Made by a program: the position numbers and the translations under genes
Source: Variovorax beijingensis
GTDB taxonomy: Bacteria; Pseudomonadota; Gammaproteobacteria; Burkholderiales; Burkholderiaceae_C
NCBI RefSeq assembly: GCF_003951285.1
Contig: NZ_RXFQ01000025.1
Coordinates: forward strand, 1 to 64,000
DNA: 64,000 nucleotides
Reading direction: 5' to 3'
Part shown: positions 1 to 8,402 of the stretch, one piece after another
Position numbering within the stretch: the stretch's first letter is position 1
Layout: each line of letters begins with the position of its first letter
The notes under the pieces: generated by a model
What the model saw: the letters and a program-made list of their open reading frames with translations, nothing else
Told to the model about the DNA's origin: nothing
The model's database searches: none

Positions 1-1751
1 CCAAGCAGGGCGTCCCAGACACCCAGTTGTGCGAACTTGGGCACGGGGCCGATCGTCGCCACCGCGGCGTTCTGTCCACCGAACGACGCCGCGGAGTCCG
101 ATGCGCCCGAAAAGCGCGGCCAGCCGAGCTCCGGCGCCAGCCGTGCATTTCCATCGCTTGCGAACGACAGCACCGCGGTCATCCATGCGTCCGACTGCTG
201 CGCTTCGGCAGCGCCTGCCCCCACCTTGTCCCGGTAGTAGTCGAGCCCGAAGCTGCCGAACAGCATGGGCAATTCCGCGCAATGGGGCACGCCGCGCCCC
301 GGCGCCTGTATCTGATGCGCATAGGTGGCGTATCGGACATTGCCTCCGTCGCCGGCGACCTTGGCGGCATAGCGCACGCTGAAGTTGCGAAGGACGCGGT
401 CGCCATAGATCTCGATCCACACATCACCCGGCGCGGTCGACCGGCCTTCGCGTGCAGCTGCATCGGTGTATGCGTCGATGACCGTATCGGCATTCGCCTG
501 CGAGCCACCTGCTTGTGGTGTCACGAGGGCCAGGAGCTCGGCGCGGCTGGCGGGCAACGCCGGCGTCAGCCGTGCCTGGGTGATCGGGTCGTAGGCATCG
601 AGGAAGAACGATCCCTCCGTCAGCGTATTGGTGATCACGAGGGGAAGATCGCCCGGCCATGCAGTGCGCGTCCAGTCGGAAAGGCAGACTTGGCCGTCCA
701 TGATCGGTGCTGCGCGCAAGCCCCTGCCGGAGGTGATGCCCGCCGGCAATGGCTGCGCATTGAGCGCGAGTTCGGCCTGGTGCAGCGTCGAAGCCGGAAT
801 GTCGCGCAGGCCCGAGGGCGTTGTCTGCAGCCTGGCGGCCAGCGCTTCGGCATACCTTCCAGCATCGGCCAGGGTGAAGCCGGTGGGCGCCGGCATCCCG
901 GCCGGGCTCAACAGCATGGCCTTCTGGAAGCAGGCCCGCGCCACAGGGTTCTGCGCCAGGATCGCGCCGCTCGTGCCGCCGGCGGACTGCCCGATGAGGC
1001 AGACATTGGCGGGATCGCCACCGAAAGCCTCGGCGTTGCGCCGCACCCACTGCAGCACCGCGATCTGGTCCTGCAACTGCCAGTTGGCCTGCGTCCCCGT
1101 GTCGGGATCGACGAGGTCCGGATGCGACAGCGTGCCCATCGCGCCGAGCCGGAAATTGGCGGTGACGACGACCATGCCCTTGCGCGCGAGAGCCTCGCCG
1201 TTCATCAGCGGCATGCTGGTGGCGCCGGTGCGCCATGCGCCGCCGTGCAGCCACACCACGACGGGCAGCTTGCGGCGCTGGCTTGGCGCCCACACGTTCA
1301 GCGTCAGGCAATCCTCGCTCTGGACAGCAGGAGAGGGATAGATCCAGGTCACGTACGCCGGCAAGGTCTGCAGGCTGGCTGCCCCGAAAGCCGTTGCATC
1401 GAACACGCCGCCCGGGGCTTGGTACGGCTGCGGCGAGCGAAACCGCAGGGCGCCGACGGGCGGCTGCGCATACGGGACGCCGAGGAAAAAAGCGACGGCG
1501 TCATCCGCCGTGCGCTGGCCTTTCAATGTGCCGGAGCTCGTTTCGACCACGGGTGCCGAGGCCGGCGCGGGTGCAGGGGCGGGTGTGGGCGCGGGAGGCG
1601 TCGCCGCAGCGGGCAATGGGAGAAAGCCGCCGCCGTTGCTGCCACCACCGCCGCAGCCACTCAGCGGCACGGCGGCCAATGCGCCGGCGGAAAGGATGAA
1701 ACGGCGCCGGCTGGTTGCCGAATGCTCGCATGGGTCGCTCGAAGTCGTCAT
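1..1751 (-). CDS. Type-B carboxylesterase, Tat lipoprotein (3' end outside window)
   Basis: Serine hydrolase of the carboxylesterase/para-nitrobenzyl esterase family, expected to cleave carboxylic esters outside the cytoplasm. At least 583 codons are visible and the C-terminus runs off the left edge. The N-terminus has a twin-arginine motif (SRRRFIL, about residues 14-20) and then a lipobox ending LSGC followed by a Gly-rich and Pro/Ala-rich linker, so a Tat-exported lipoprotein is likely. Family residues seen: oxyanion-hole HGGAW, nucleophile Ser near 256 in GQSAGG, catalytic Glu near 379 in TEGSFF, and His near 490 in PHCAELP. It lies 90 bases downstream of a LysR gene on the same strand. 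The natural substrate cannot be told. Confidence 0.9.
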   Translation of the reverse strand, partial: MTTSSDPCEHSATSRRRFILSAGALAAVPLSGCGGGGSNGGGFLPLPAAATPPAPTPAPAPAPASAPVVETSSGTLKGQRTADDAVAFFLGVPYAQPPVGALRFRSPQPYQAPGGVFDATAFGAASLQTLPAYVTWIYPSPAVQSEDCLTLNVWAPSQRRKLPVVVWLHGGAWRTGATSMPLMNGEALARKGMVVVTANFRLGAMGTLSHPDLVDPDTGTQANWQLQDQIAVLQWVRRNAEAFGGDPANVCLIGQSAGGTSGAILAQNPVARACFQKAMLLSPAGMPAPTGFTLADAGRYAEALAARLQTTPSGLRDIPASTLHQAELALNAQPLPAGITSGRGLRAAPIMDGQVCLSDWTRTAWPGDLPLVITNTLTEGSFFLDAYDPITQARLTPALPASRAELLALVTPQAGGSQANADTVIDAYTDAAAREGRSTAPGDVWIEIYGDRVLRNFSVRYAAKVAGDGGNVRYATYAHQIQAPGRGVPHCAELPMLFGSFGLDYYRDKVGAGAAEAQQSDAWMTAVLSFASDGNARLAPELGWPRFSGASDSAASFGGQNAAVATIGPVPKFAQLGVWDALL

Positions 1752-1841
1752 GTGCTTCCTTGTTCGCCGGCCCGGGATGGTGCCGAAGCGGCCGCGAGTC
1801 TAGGAAGGATGACCGCCGCATGACAGGGCCGGCGGCGCAAC

Positions 1842-2786
1842 TCAGCTTTCCAAAAATGCGTTGCCTTGGCCGGGCTTTCCGAGTACCGAGGCCGCTTCGC
1901 AGAGTTCGTCCAGAAAAAGGCGTCCCGCGATGGTGAGATCGCGCCGCGAGGGGTAGAGCGCAAAAAGCGAGATCGGCGGCGGCGTCCAGCCGGGTGCGAT
2001 CAGGCTGAGATGCCGGGCCTTGAAGTCCGCGGTGCACATCGACGCGGGCAGCTGCGCCACACCGAGCCCCGCGAGCGCAGCTTCGCGGATCTGCAGCAGG
2101 CTGTCGCTCGTGAACTGCACGCGCACATCGATCTCTGCGTCGCCCTCGTGCGCGTGGCTCAGCAACCAGCGCGCGGCATGCGGCATGAAAGTCCAGCCGA
2201 TCGCCGGGCAGCCCTGCAACTGCGCGGGAATCATGGCGCCCGGCAGCGCGTCGCGGACCTTGGGCGATGCGACGAGCACGTAGGGAACGTCGGCCAGCTT
2301 GCGCATCACCAGGCTCGAGTCGCGAAGCGGCTTGACCGAAGGGCGTATCAACAGGTCGACGGGATCGCTGAACGCCGAGGGCCGGCCGTCGGTCGCGTCG
2401 AGCGTGATCGCCACGCGCGGATGTCTCCGGCTGAAGTCGATGGCCAGCGGGCCCACGAGCATGGCACTCAAGGCGATGGGACACGAGATGCGCAGCGTCC
2501 CCGATGCCTCGCCCAGGCTGTCGCGCGCGGCGGACAGCGCGCGTTGCGCTTCGGCCCGGATGTTCGCGCCGTGCGCATACATCCGCTGTCCGATGTCGGT
2601 CACCTTGAACCTGCGCGAATTGCGCACGATCAGGCTGACGTTCAGGCGTTTCTCGAGCCCCGAGATGCGGCGGCTGAGCCGCGACACGGGAATGCCGAAG
2701 CGCTGGCTCGCGGCGCTGAACCCTCCTGCCTCGACCACGGCGACCAGGGCCATCAGGTCGTCCGCGACATCTCCGGTTTCGTCCAT
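1842..2786 (-). CDS. LysR-family transcriptional regulator
   Basis: 314-residue LysR-type regulator: N-terminal winged helix-turn-helix (about residues 8-66, with the FSAASQRFGIPVSRLSRRI pattern) followed by an effector-binding domain containing the usual TLRISCPIAL linker. The double Arg in the recognition helix and the short inducer domain place it nearest the CrgA/AaeR-like group common in Burkholderiales. It is co-directional with the carboxylesterase gene that begins 90 bases downstream, so that gene is its most obvious target, although LysR genes more often sit divergent from theirs. The effector is unknown. Confidence 0.92.
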   Translation of the reverse strand: MDETGDVADDLMALVAVVEAGGFSAASQRFGIPVSRLSRRISGLEKRLNVSLIVRNSRRFKVTDIGQRMYAHGANIRAEAQRALSAARDSLGEASGTLRISCPIALSAMLVGPLAIDFSRRHPRVAITLDATDGRPSAFSDPVDLLIRPSVKPLRDSSLVMRKLADVPYVLVASPKVRDALPGAMIPAQLQGCPAIGWTFMPHAARWLLSHAHEGDAEIDVRVQFTSDSLLQIREAALAGLGVAQLPASMCTADFKARHLSLIAPGWTPPPISLFALYPSRRDLTIAGRLFLDELCEAASVLGKPGQGNAFLES

Positions 2787-2981
2787 CTTCGGCTCTCAAG
2801 GCAAAAGACGGCATTGTGAGTTGGCCGTGCACCTGGCGGCGACCGACGAGGCGGCCCGACCTGCCGTGAGCAAAACGCCCGGTCGCAGCAGGGTCTTGGC
2901 AGAGCTTCACCTTCAGGTGCTGTAGCGTGGCGTCGGCAGCCTGGCCACCCTCGGCATCGTCCCAACACCATCAAGCCCCGA

Positions 2982-3575
2982 ATGCAGCAACAAGTCATCT
3001 CCGCCCACGACATCTTCCCGCACATCCGCATCGTCATGGGCATGGTGATCGGCCTTGGCGTCACGCGGCTCTTGTCGGGCGTTGCGCGCATCGTGCAGCA
3101 CCCGGCGCAGTACCGGCTCTATGCGGTGCACCTTGCCTGGGTCGCTTCGGTCCTGCTGGCGCTGGTGCATTTCTGGTGGTGGGAGTTCGGGCTCTACCAG
3201 ATCGAGAGCTGGACCTTCGGCACCTATGCCTTCATCGTGAGCTACGCGATCGTCCTGTTCCTGCTGTGCGCGCTGCTCTTTCCGGACAGCATGCGCGACT
3301 ACGCGAGCTATGAAGACTATTTCTATGCCCGGCGCGCCTGGTTCTTCGGCCTGCTGGCCGCGACCTACCTGCTCGACGTGGTCGACACGCTGATCAAGGG
3401 CGAGGCGCACTATGCGCGCTTTGCGCTGGAGTACCTGATCCGCACGCCCGTTCTCGTGACGCTGTGCATCGTGGCCGCCAAAACGGCGAGCCAGCGCTTT
3501 CACACCGTCTTCGTGGCGGCCACGCTGGTCTACCAGCTGTCGTGGATCTTCAGGCTCTTCGACACGTTGAACTGA
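2982..3575 (+). CDS. Integral membrane protein of unknown function
   Basis: 197-residue protein dominated by hydrophobic helices, about five or six membrane segments (near residues 15-35, 48-68, 80-102, 122-142, 153-170 and 175-192). It is rich in aromatic residues (HFWWWEFGLY, YEDYFYARRAWFF). I recognise no catalytic motif and do not know the family. The start follows a weak upstream region without a clear ribosome-binding site, so a downstream Met near residue 19 is an alternative. It is divergent from the LysR gene at 1842-2786 and stands alone, 143 bases before the PhoD-like gene. Confidence 0.7.
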   Translation: MQQQVISAHDIFPHIRIVMGMVIGLGVTRLLSGVARIVQHPAQYRLYAVHLAWVASVLLALVHFWWWEFGLYQIESWTFGTYAFIVSYAIVLFLLCALLFPDSMRDYASYEDYFYARRAWFFGLLAATYLLDVVDTLIKGEAHYARFALEYLIRTPVLVTLCIVAAKTASQRFHTVFVAATLVYQLSWIFRLFDTLN

Positions 3576-3718
3576 CGGCACGCCGTGCGCTGCCGGCCGA
3601 CGCGCGCATCGGCGGCAGCCTACGTTGAAAACCAAGGCCTTCACATTCAATGGCGCCGACGTCGAACGGGGACCGAGGCGTGCCGTGCGCCTTGCCGTCG
3701 GCGGATCAGGAGACAGCC

Positions 3719-5500
3719 ATGCGCATCCACGACAAGAAGAACAACAACGGCGAGCCAAGCCATGCCGTTCACGATGAAGGCACCGACCCCCCGCAAGCCC
3801 TGAGCGGCACCACCCGGCGCTCGCTGCTGCGCAGCGCCGTGCTGTTCGCGATGTTCTCGGGCAGCGGCATCGGCCTGACCGCCTGTGGCGGGGGCGGCGG
3901 CGGAGGAGGGGGCATCGGCATCGGTGGCGGAGTGGGGGGCGGCCGTCCGCCCGACGCCGGCTCGGTGTTCAAGCACGGGATCGCGAGCGGCGATCCGTTG
4001 TCCGACCGTGTGATCCTCTGGACCCGCGTGACGGCCTCCGCGCCGGGCACCCTCAACGTCGAGTGGGAAGTGGCCAGCGACGAGCGCTTCGGCATCATCG
4101 TTGCGCGCGGCACCGCGAGCACCGGCCCCGAGCGCGACTACACGGTCAAGGTGGATGCCATGGGGCTCCAGCCGGCCAGCACCTATTTCTATCGCTTCTT
4201 CATGGGCAACGACCGCTCGCCCATCGGCCGCACCCGCACGCTGCCGGTGGGCGGCGTATCGCAGGCCCGGCTGGCGGTGGTGTCCTGCTCCAATTTCCCG
4301 AGCGGCTACTTCAATGTCTATGCCGACATTGCCAGGCGCACCGACATCGACGTGGTGCTGCACCTGGGGGACTACATCTACGAGTTCGGCCGGGTGGGCT
4401 TTGCGTCGCAGCTGGCCATTGCCATCGACCGCGAGTCGAATCCCGACCACGAGATCCTGACGCTCGCGGACTACCGCCTGCGGCATGCGCAGTACCGCAC
4501 CGACGGCGACCTGCGCGCCCTGAATGCGCGGCTGCCCATGATCGCGGTATGGGACGACCACGACCTGGCCGACGACGCCTGGTCCGGCGGGGCAGAGAAC
4601 CACGACGAGGCGACCGAGGGCAGCTTTGCGGCAAGGCGCGCGGCGGCCGTGCAGGCCTACCACGAGTGGCTGCCGACGCGGCTGCCCGACCCGGCCAACC
4701 CGCTGCGGATCTACCGCTCCTTCGACTTCGGCACGCTGGCTTCGATGCACATGCTCGACACCCGGCTGATCGGCCGCGACAGGCAGGTCACGCTCTCGCA
4801 GTACCTGGCCGGCGAGGCCTCGGCCCCCACGCGCCAGCTGATGGGCCAGCCGCAGGTGGACTGGCTGTCCCAGCGCATGGCCGCATCGCCCTGCACCTGG
4901 CAGGTGCTCGGCCAGCAGGTGCTCATGATGCGCATGGTCATTCCCTTGAGCATCGCGACCGACTTCAGCCTCGAGACGCTGAGCGCCTACCTGACGGCGC
5001 AGGCGCTTCCGGATTCCGCGCGCAGCGACAGCCAGCGCGCGCTGGTCACGCAGCAGAAGGTGCCCTACAACCTGGATGCGTGGGACGGCTACCCGGCCGC
5101 GCGCGATGCCGTCTTCGCCATGGCGCGCAACCAGGGCAAGAACCTGATCTCGCTGGCCGGCGACACGCACAACGCCTGGGCCGGGAACCTCACCGACGCC
5201 TCCGGGCAGCGGGTCGGCGTGGAATTCGGCACGTCCTCGGTGTCGTCGCCCGGCTTCGAGCGGGCGCTGCCGTTGATCGCCAACGACCTGCTGGCCGATG
5301 GCTTCCGGCGCATGATCGAGGACCTGCGCTACGCCGAGACCAGCAAGCGTGGCTATGTCGTGCTGACCCTCACGCCGGCCGAGGCGCGCTGCGACTACAT
5401 CGAGGTCAGCACGGTGCTGAGCCGCGACTATTCGGTGAGGACCGCCGCCACGCTGCGTGTGTTGCCGGGTGCCGGCAACCTGCAGGTGCTCGCTGCCTGA
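3719..5500 (+). CDS. phoD: PhoD-family alkaline phosphatase/phosphodiesterase, Tat lipoprotein
   Basis: 593-residue secreted metallophosphatase that should hydrolyse phosphate esters or diesters outside the cytoplasm. The start was chosen because AGGAG lies just upstream. The N-terminus has TTRRSLLR (residues 31-38), a hydrophobic stretch and a lipobox LTAC (53-56), then a long run of Gly, so Tat export plus lipidation is likely. A PhoD N-terminal beta domain follows (KHGIASGDPL onward). The metallophosphatase core shows VVSCSNFPSG, HLGDYIYEFG, WDDHDLADD and SLAGDTHNAWAG, matching the PhoD metal ligands; Asp replaces the common Glu after WDDH. Known PhoD enzymes are usually phosphate-starvation induced, but I saw no clear Pho box. 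It appears monocistronic. Confidence 0.9.
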   Translation: MRIHDKKNNNGEPSHAVHDEGTDPPQALSGTTRRSLLRSAVLFAMFSGSGIGLTACGGGGGGGGGIGIGGGVGGGRPPDAGSVFKHGIASGDPLSDRVILWTRVTASAPGTLNVEWEVASDERFGIIVARGTASTGPERDYTVKVDAMGLQPASTYFYRFFMGNDRSPIGRTRTLPVGGVSQARLAVVSCSNFPSGYFNVYADIARRTDIDVVLHLGDYIYEFGRVGFASQLAIAIDRESNPDHEILTLADYRLRHAQYRTDGDLRALNARLPMIAVWDDHDLADDAWSGGAENHDEATEGSFAARRAAAVQAYHEWLPTRLPDPANPLRIYRSFDFGTLASMHMLDTRLIGRDRQVTLSQYLAGEASAPTRQLMGQPQVDWLSQRMAASPCTWQVLGQQVLMMRMVIPLSIATDFSLETLSAYLTAQALPDSARSDSQRALVTQQKVPYNLDAWDGYPAARDAVFAMARNQGKNLISLAGDTHNAWAGNLTDASGQRVGVEFGTSSVSSPGFERALPLIANDLLADGFRRMIEDLRYAETSKRGYVVLTLTPAEARCDYIEVSTVLSRDYSVRTAATLRVLPGAGNLQVLAA

Positions 5501-5536
5501 GCGGCCGCGGCGCCGCCTGCGTGCCAGCGAAATGGT

Positions 5537-6343
5537 TCAGCGTTCGAACCTTCGGTGCGAACAGAGGCTCTCGATGACAGCCCGCGTGTAGCGCACGTAT
5601 GCGGCCACGTCGCCGGGGCGATCGGCTAAGCCGTCCGGCGCACGGCCCAGGTAAGCCGCATGCGCGTTCGCCAGCACAGGCCGGTGCTCGCCGGGCAGGC
5701 GCTCCAGCGCCCATGCGGCGGCGGCATCCTTGGGCGCGATCTGGCCGGTGCACGCACTGAACCAGATGCGCGCGAGCGCCAGCACCACATTGCGCTCGTC
5801 GCCCTGCCAGTCCGGCGCGTCGTTCCACTGCGCCACGGTGTCCAGCAGCGAGCGCGAAAAATCGGCGCGGGGCACGGGGTCGAACAGTTCGTCCGCGGGA
5901 AGGCCGAGCAGGCAGACGCTGTGCTGCCGGAGCTTGCTGAGCAGGATCGCAAGGTCATGGTCCGGCACGGCCGGCTCCACGATGCCGGCCTGCAGCGCCT
6001 CGCGCAGCCATTCGCCGAACTGCAACTCGCGCAGCGGCGGATAGCGCCAGGGCACGACCTCGTCCCGCACCAGGACCGTCACTTCGAGCGGGCGCCATGG
6101 TCCATCGGCGCCGGGGCTGCCCGAGACCGACAGCAGGTCCATCATCAGCGCATGCCGGACTTGTGCGGCCAGCGGCGCTTCCACGGTCACCATCAGGTCG
6201 ATGTCGCTGTGCGGCTTGAGCCCTCCATCGACGGCCGAGCCGAACAGGTGGATGGCCTGGAGCGTGCCGGCCAGGTGATGCGCGAGAACGGCGCGCGCCC
6301 GCGCCAGCTGCGGGATGATTTCGGGTGGCAGTGAAGCGGTCAT
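5537..6343 (-). CDS. aadA: AadA-like aminoglycoside 3''-adenylyltransferase
   Basis: 268-residue nucleotidyltransferase closely resembling ANT(3'')-Ia enzymes, which adenylylate streptomycin and spectinomycin. The nucleotidyl-transfer motif GSAVDGGLKPHSDIDL occupies about residues 35-50 with two metal-binding Asp; the predicted catalytic Glu follows near residue 87 in the PLEVTVLV strand. Other hallmarks are WRYPPLRELQFGEW, HDLAILLSKLRQHS, ELFDPVP, ERNVVLALARIW and GQIAPKDAAAAWALERLP. GTG and ATG stand in tandem at the start; ATG at 6343 is preferred. No integron attC site, integrase or insertion sequence flanks it, so it looks like a resident chromosomal homologue rather than a cassette. Actual drug resistance is inferred only. 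Confidence 0.9.
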   Translation of the reverse strand: MTASLPPEIIPQLARARAVLAHHLAGTLQAIHLFGSAVDGGLKPHSDIDLMVTVEAPLAAQVRHALMMDLLSVSGSPGADGPWRPLEVTVLVRDEVVPWRYPPLRELQFGEWLREALQAGIVEPAVPDHDLAILLSKLRQHSVCLLGLPADELFDPVPRADFSRSLLDTVAQWNDAPDWQGDERNVVLALARIWFSACTGQIAPKDAAAAWALERLPGEHRPVLANAHAAYLGRAPDGLADRPGDVAAYVRYTRAVIESLCSHRRFER

Positions 6344-6366
6344 CACGGCCGATGTTAAGGGCCGTG
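6344..6366 (-). promoter_or_regulatory. Inverted repeat abutting the AadA-like start codon
   Basis: Perfect 7-base inverted repeat (CACGGCC, 9-base spacer, GGCCGTG) ending directly against the ATG of the AadA-like gene. In mRNA it would fold into a stem exactly where a ribosome-binding site should be, and no Shine-Dalgarno sequence is visible. It could be an operator, a translational attenuator, or a weak terminator for the Bug gene upstream; no U-tract follows. Confidence 0.4.
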
Positions 6367-6394
6367 AGGAGCGGGAGGCGATGGGCGCCGCAGC

Positions 6395-7381
6395 TCAATC
6401 CACGCGGATATTGCGCGCCTTCACGACGCGGCTGTAGATCTCCGCATCGCGGCGCACCATCGCGCTCATCTCGGTGCGCGTGACGCCCAGCGGCTCGCTG
6501 TTGAGGTCCTTGATGCGCTTGGCAAGGTCCAGGTCCTTGCTCGCTTCGACAAACACCGCGTTGAACCGGTTGAGCACCGCGGCGGGCGTGTTCGCGGGCG
6601 CCCAGATGCCGTGCCACGACATCATCGAGAAGCCCGGCATCACCTCCGAAAGCGTGGGCACGTCGGGCAGCGCGGGGTGCCGCGTGGGGCCCGAGTAGGC
6701 GAGCGCCTGCACGCGGCCGCTGCTGATCAGCGGATAGCCCGTGGCGATGGGCTCCATCAGCGTGTCGACCTGTCCGCCGACGAGGTCGGCGATGGGGCTC
6801 GCGCGGTAGGGCACGTGCAGCATGGTGATGCCCACTTCGTCCTTCAACGATTCGACGATCAGCTGCGAGGGGCTTCCCGCGCCGTACGAGGCGTGCGAAT
6901 AGGTGCCTGGCTTTTCCTTGGCCGCGGCCACGAGTTCCTTGATGGTCTTGGCCGGGAACTTGGTGTTGGCGATCAGCACGAGGCCCTGGCGCATCGTGGT
7001 GGCGACGGGAACCAAATCCTTCTCGGGGTCGAAGGGCAGCTTGCTGTAGATGTAGGGGTTGATCGTGAACGCGGTCGACAGGTTGTAGAGGAAGGTGTAG
7101 CCGTCCGCCGGCGCCTTGGCAACGGTGTCCGACGCGAGGTTGCCGGCCGTGCCGGGCTTGTTGTCGATGAGCACCGGCACGCCGAGCTTGCGGCTCGCGT
7201 AGTCGCCGTACATGCGCGCGAAGATGTCGGGCGGCGTGCCGGGCGCGAAGCCCACGACGATCCGGATCGGCTTGGTGGGCCACTCCGCGGCCTGGGCGCT
7301 TGCATGGCCCGTGGCCAGGATGCCGGCGAGGCCCAGCACCAGGCCGAACATCATCTTGACGAGGTTTGTTGTTGAAAGCAT
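6395..7381 (-). CDS. Bug-family (TctC-like) periplasmic solute receptor
   Basis: 328-residue tripartite tricarboxylate transporter receptor that would bind a carboxylate-type ligand in the periplasm. The start at 7381 follows AAGGAG and gives a good signal peptide (MLSTTNLVKM... GHASAQA). The mature part begins with the Bug signature WPTKPIRIVVGFAPG and has IDNKPGTAGN, ADGYTFLYN and MLHVPYRASPIADLVGG. It is the last gene of the leftward CoA-transferase/dioxygenase operon and is 52 bases downstream of a second Bug gene. No TctA or TctB membrane subunit occurs in the window, so the partner must be elsewhere or the protein has a sensing role. Confidence 0.9.
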   Translation of the reverse strand: MLSTTNLVKMMFGLVLGLAGILATGHASAQAAEWPTKPIRIVVGFAPGTPPDIFARMYGDYASRKLGVPVLIDNKPGTAGNLASDTVAKAPADGYTFLYNLSTAFTINPYIYSKLPFDPEKDLVPVATTMRQGLVLIANTKFPAKTIKELVAAAKEKPGTYSHASYGAGSPSQLIVESLKDEVGITMLHVPYRASPIADLVGGQVDTLMEPIATGYPLISSGRVQALAYSGPTRHPALPDVPTLSEVMPGFSMMSWHGIWAPANTPAAVLNRFNAVFVEASKDLDLAKRIKDLNSEPLGVTRTEMSAMVRRDAEIYSRVVKARNIRVD

Positions 7382-7433
7382 GGCTTGTCTCCTTGGGCTA
7401 TGGGTGCCCGTTTGTTGGGTTGTTCTGTCTTCT

Positions 7434-8402
7434 TCAATCCACTTGCGCGCCGGAGCGGCGCACGGCTTCGCCCCACTTCGCAATCTCTGCCGTACCGAAG
7501 GCGGCCATGTCCGATGTGTTCATCGCCATGGGTTCGATCCCCTGGGCCGCGAGCTTGTCGCGCACTCCGGCTTGGGCGAGTACCGCCTGCGTGGCTTCGC
7601 GCAGGCGGTCGCGCTGCGCGGCGGGCATGTCGGCCGGCGCATACAACATGAACCACGCGACCAGGTCGAAGTCCGGGATGCCCTGCTCGGCCAGCGTGGG
7701 CACGTCGGGCGCAGCCATGCTTCGCCGCGCGCTCGATGCGCCCAGCGCGCGCAGCCTGCCGGCGCGGATCTGCGGCAGCACGGCGGCCGGGTGATAGAAC
7801 ATGAACTGCACGTTCCCCGCCATCACCTCGGTGAGCGCCTGGGCGCCGTCGCGGTAGGGCACGTGCACGAAGTCCTTGCCGAGCCGCAGGTTGAGCAACT
7901 CGCCCGCCAGGTGACCCGAGGTGCCGTTGCCGGCCGAGGCAAAGCTCACCGACTTGCCGCTGGCCTGACGCAGATCCGCCACCGTCTTCCACGGCGCGGC
8001 GGCGGGCACGACCAGCAGCGTGGGCGTGGCGCCGACGAAGCCCAGCGGCAAGAAGTCGCGCTGCGGATGGTAGGAAAGCCGCTTGTAGAGCGTCGCGTTG
8101 ATGGCATGCGTGCCCACGGTGCCCAGCAGCACGGTGTGTGCATCCGCCCCCGAGCGGGCCACCAGTTCGCTGCCGATGGCGCCGCCCGCGCCGGGCCGGT
8201 TGTCGACGATCACCGCCTGCGAAAGCTGGCGCCCGAGGGCTTCGGCCAGCACCCGTCCCACGATGTCGGTCGTGGTGCCGGCCGCGAAGGGCACGACCAG
8301 CTTGAGGGGGCGCGCGTCGCCTGTCTGCGCCCATGCGCTGCTGCTGCCCTGGGCCAGCATTGCTGCTGCGGCAACGGCCAGGATGATGCGGCGCTTCGTC
8401 AC
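7434..8402 (-). CDS. Bug-family (TctC-like) periplasmic solute receptor, GTG start
   Basis: 322-residue Bug receptor with a signal peptide (VTKRRIILAVAAAAML..., cleavage near SAWAQ) and the characteristic LKLVVPFAAGTTTDIVGR, VDNRPGAGG and FVHVPYRDGAQALTEVMAG segments. The GTG start overlaps the stop of the citryl-CoA lyase-like gene by four bases (GTGA), so translation is probably coupled and receptor and lyase are made together. That coupling suggests the ligand belongs to the pathway encoded by the CoA-transferase, dioxygenase and lyase genes upstream, probably a di- or tricarboxylate. Confidence 0.9.
   Translation of the reverse strand: MTKRRIILAVAAAAMLAQGSSSAWAQTGDARPLKLVVPFAAGTTTDIVGRVLAEALGRQLSQAVIVDNRPGAGGAIGSELVARSGADAHTVLLGTVGTHAINATLYKRLSYHPQRDFLPLGFVGATPTLLVVPAAAPWKTVADLRQASGKSVSFASAGNGTSGHLAGELLNLRLGKDFVHVPYRDGAQALTEVMAGNVQFMFYHPAAVLPQIRAGRLRALGASSARRSMAAPDVPTLAEQGIPDFDLVAWFMLYAPADMPAAQRDRLREATQAVLAQAGVRDKLAAQGIEPMAMNTSDMAAFGTAEIAKWGEAVRRSGAQVD

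Noticed and set aside
27..1823. Long rightward open frame across the carboxylesterase gene
   Set aside because: Arg/Gly/Ala-rich composition with no family likeness; it is the antisense of the well-supported leftward esterase. High GC produces such open frames across most genes here.
3647..5170. 507-codon leftward frame opposite the PhoD-like gene
   Set aside because: No recognisable domain, while the rightward frame has complete PhoD motifs and a Tat signal.
5525..5565. GTTCGAACC resembling a tRNA T-loop
   Set aside because: It encodes the C-terminus of the AadA-like protein, and no acceptor or anticodon stem can be drawn around it.
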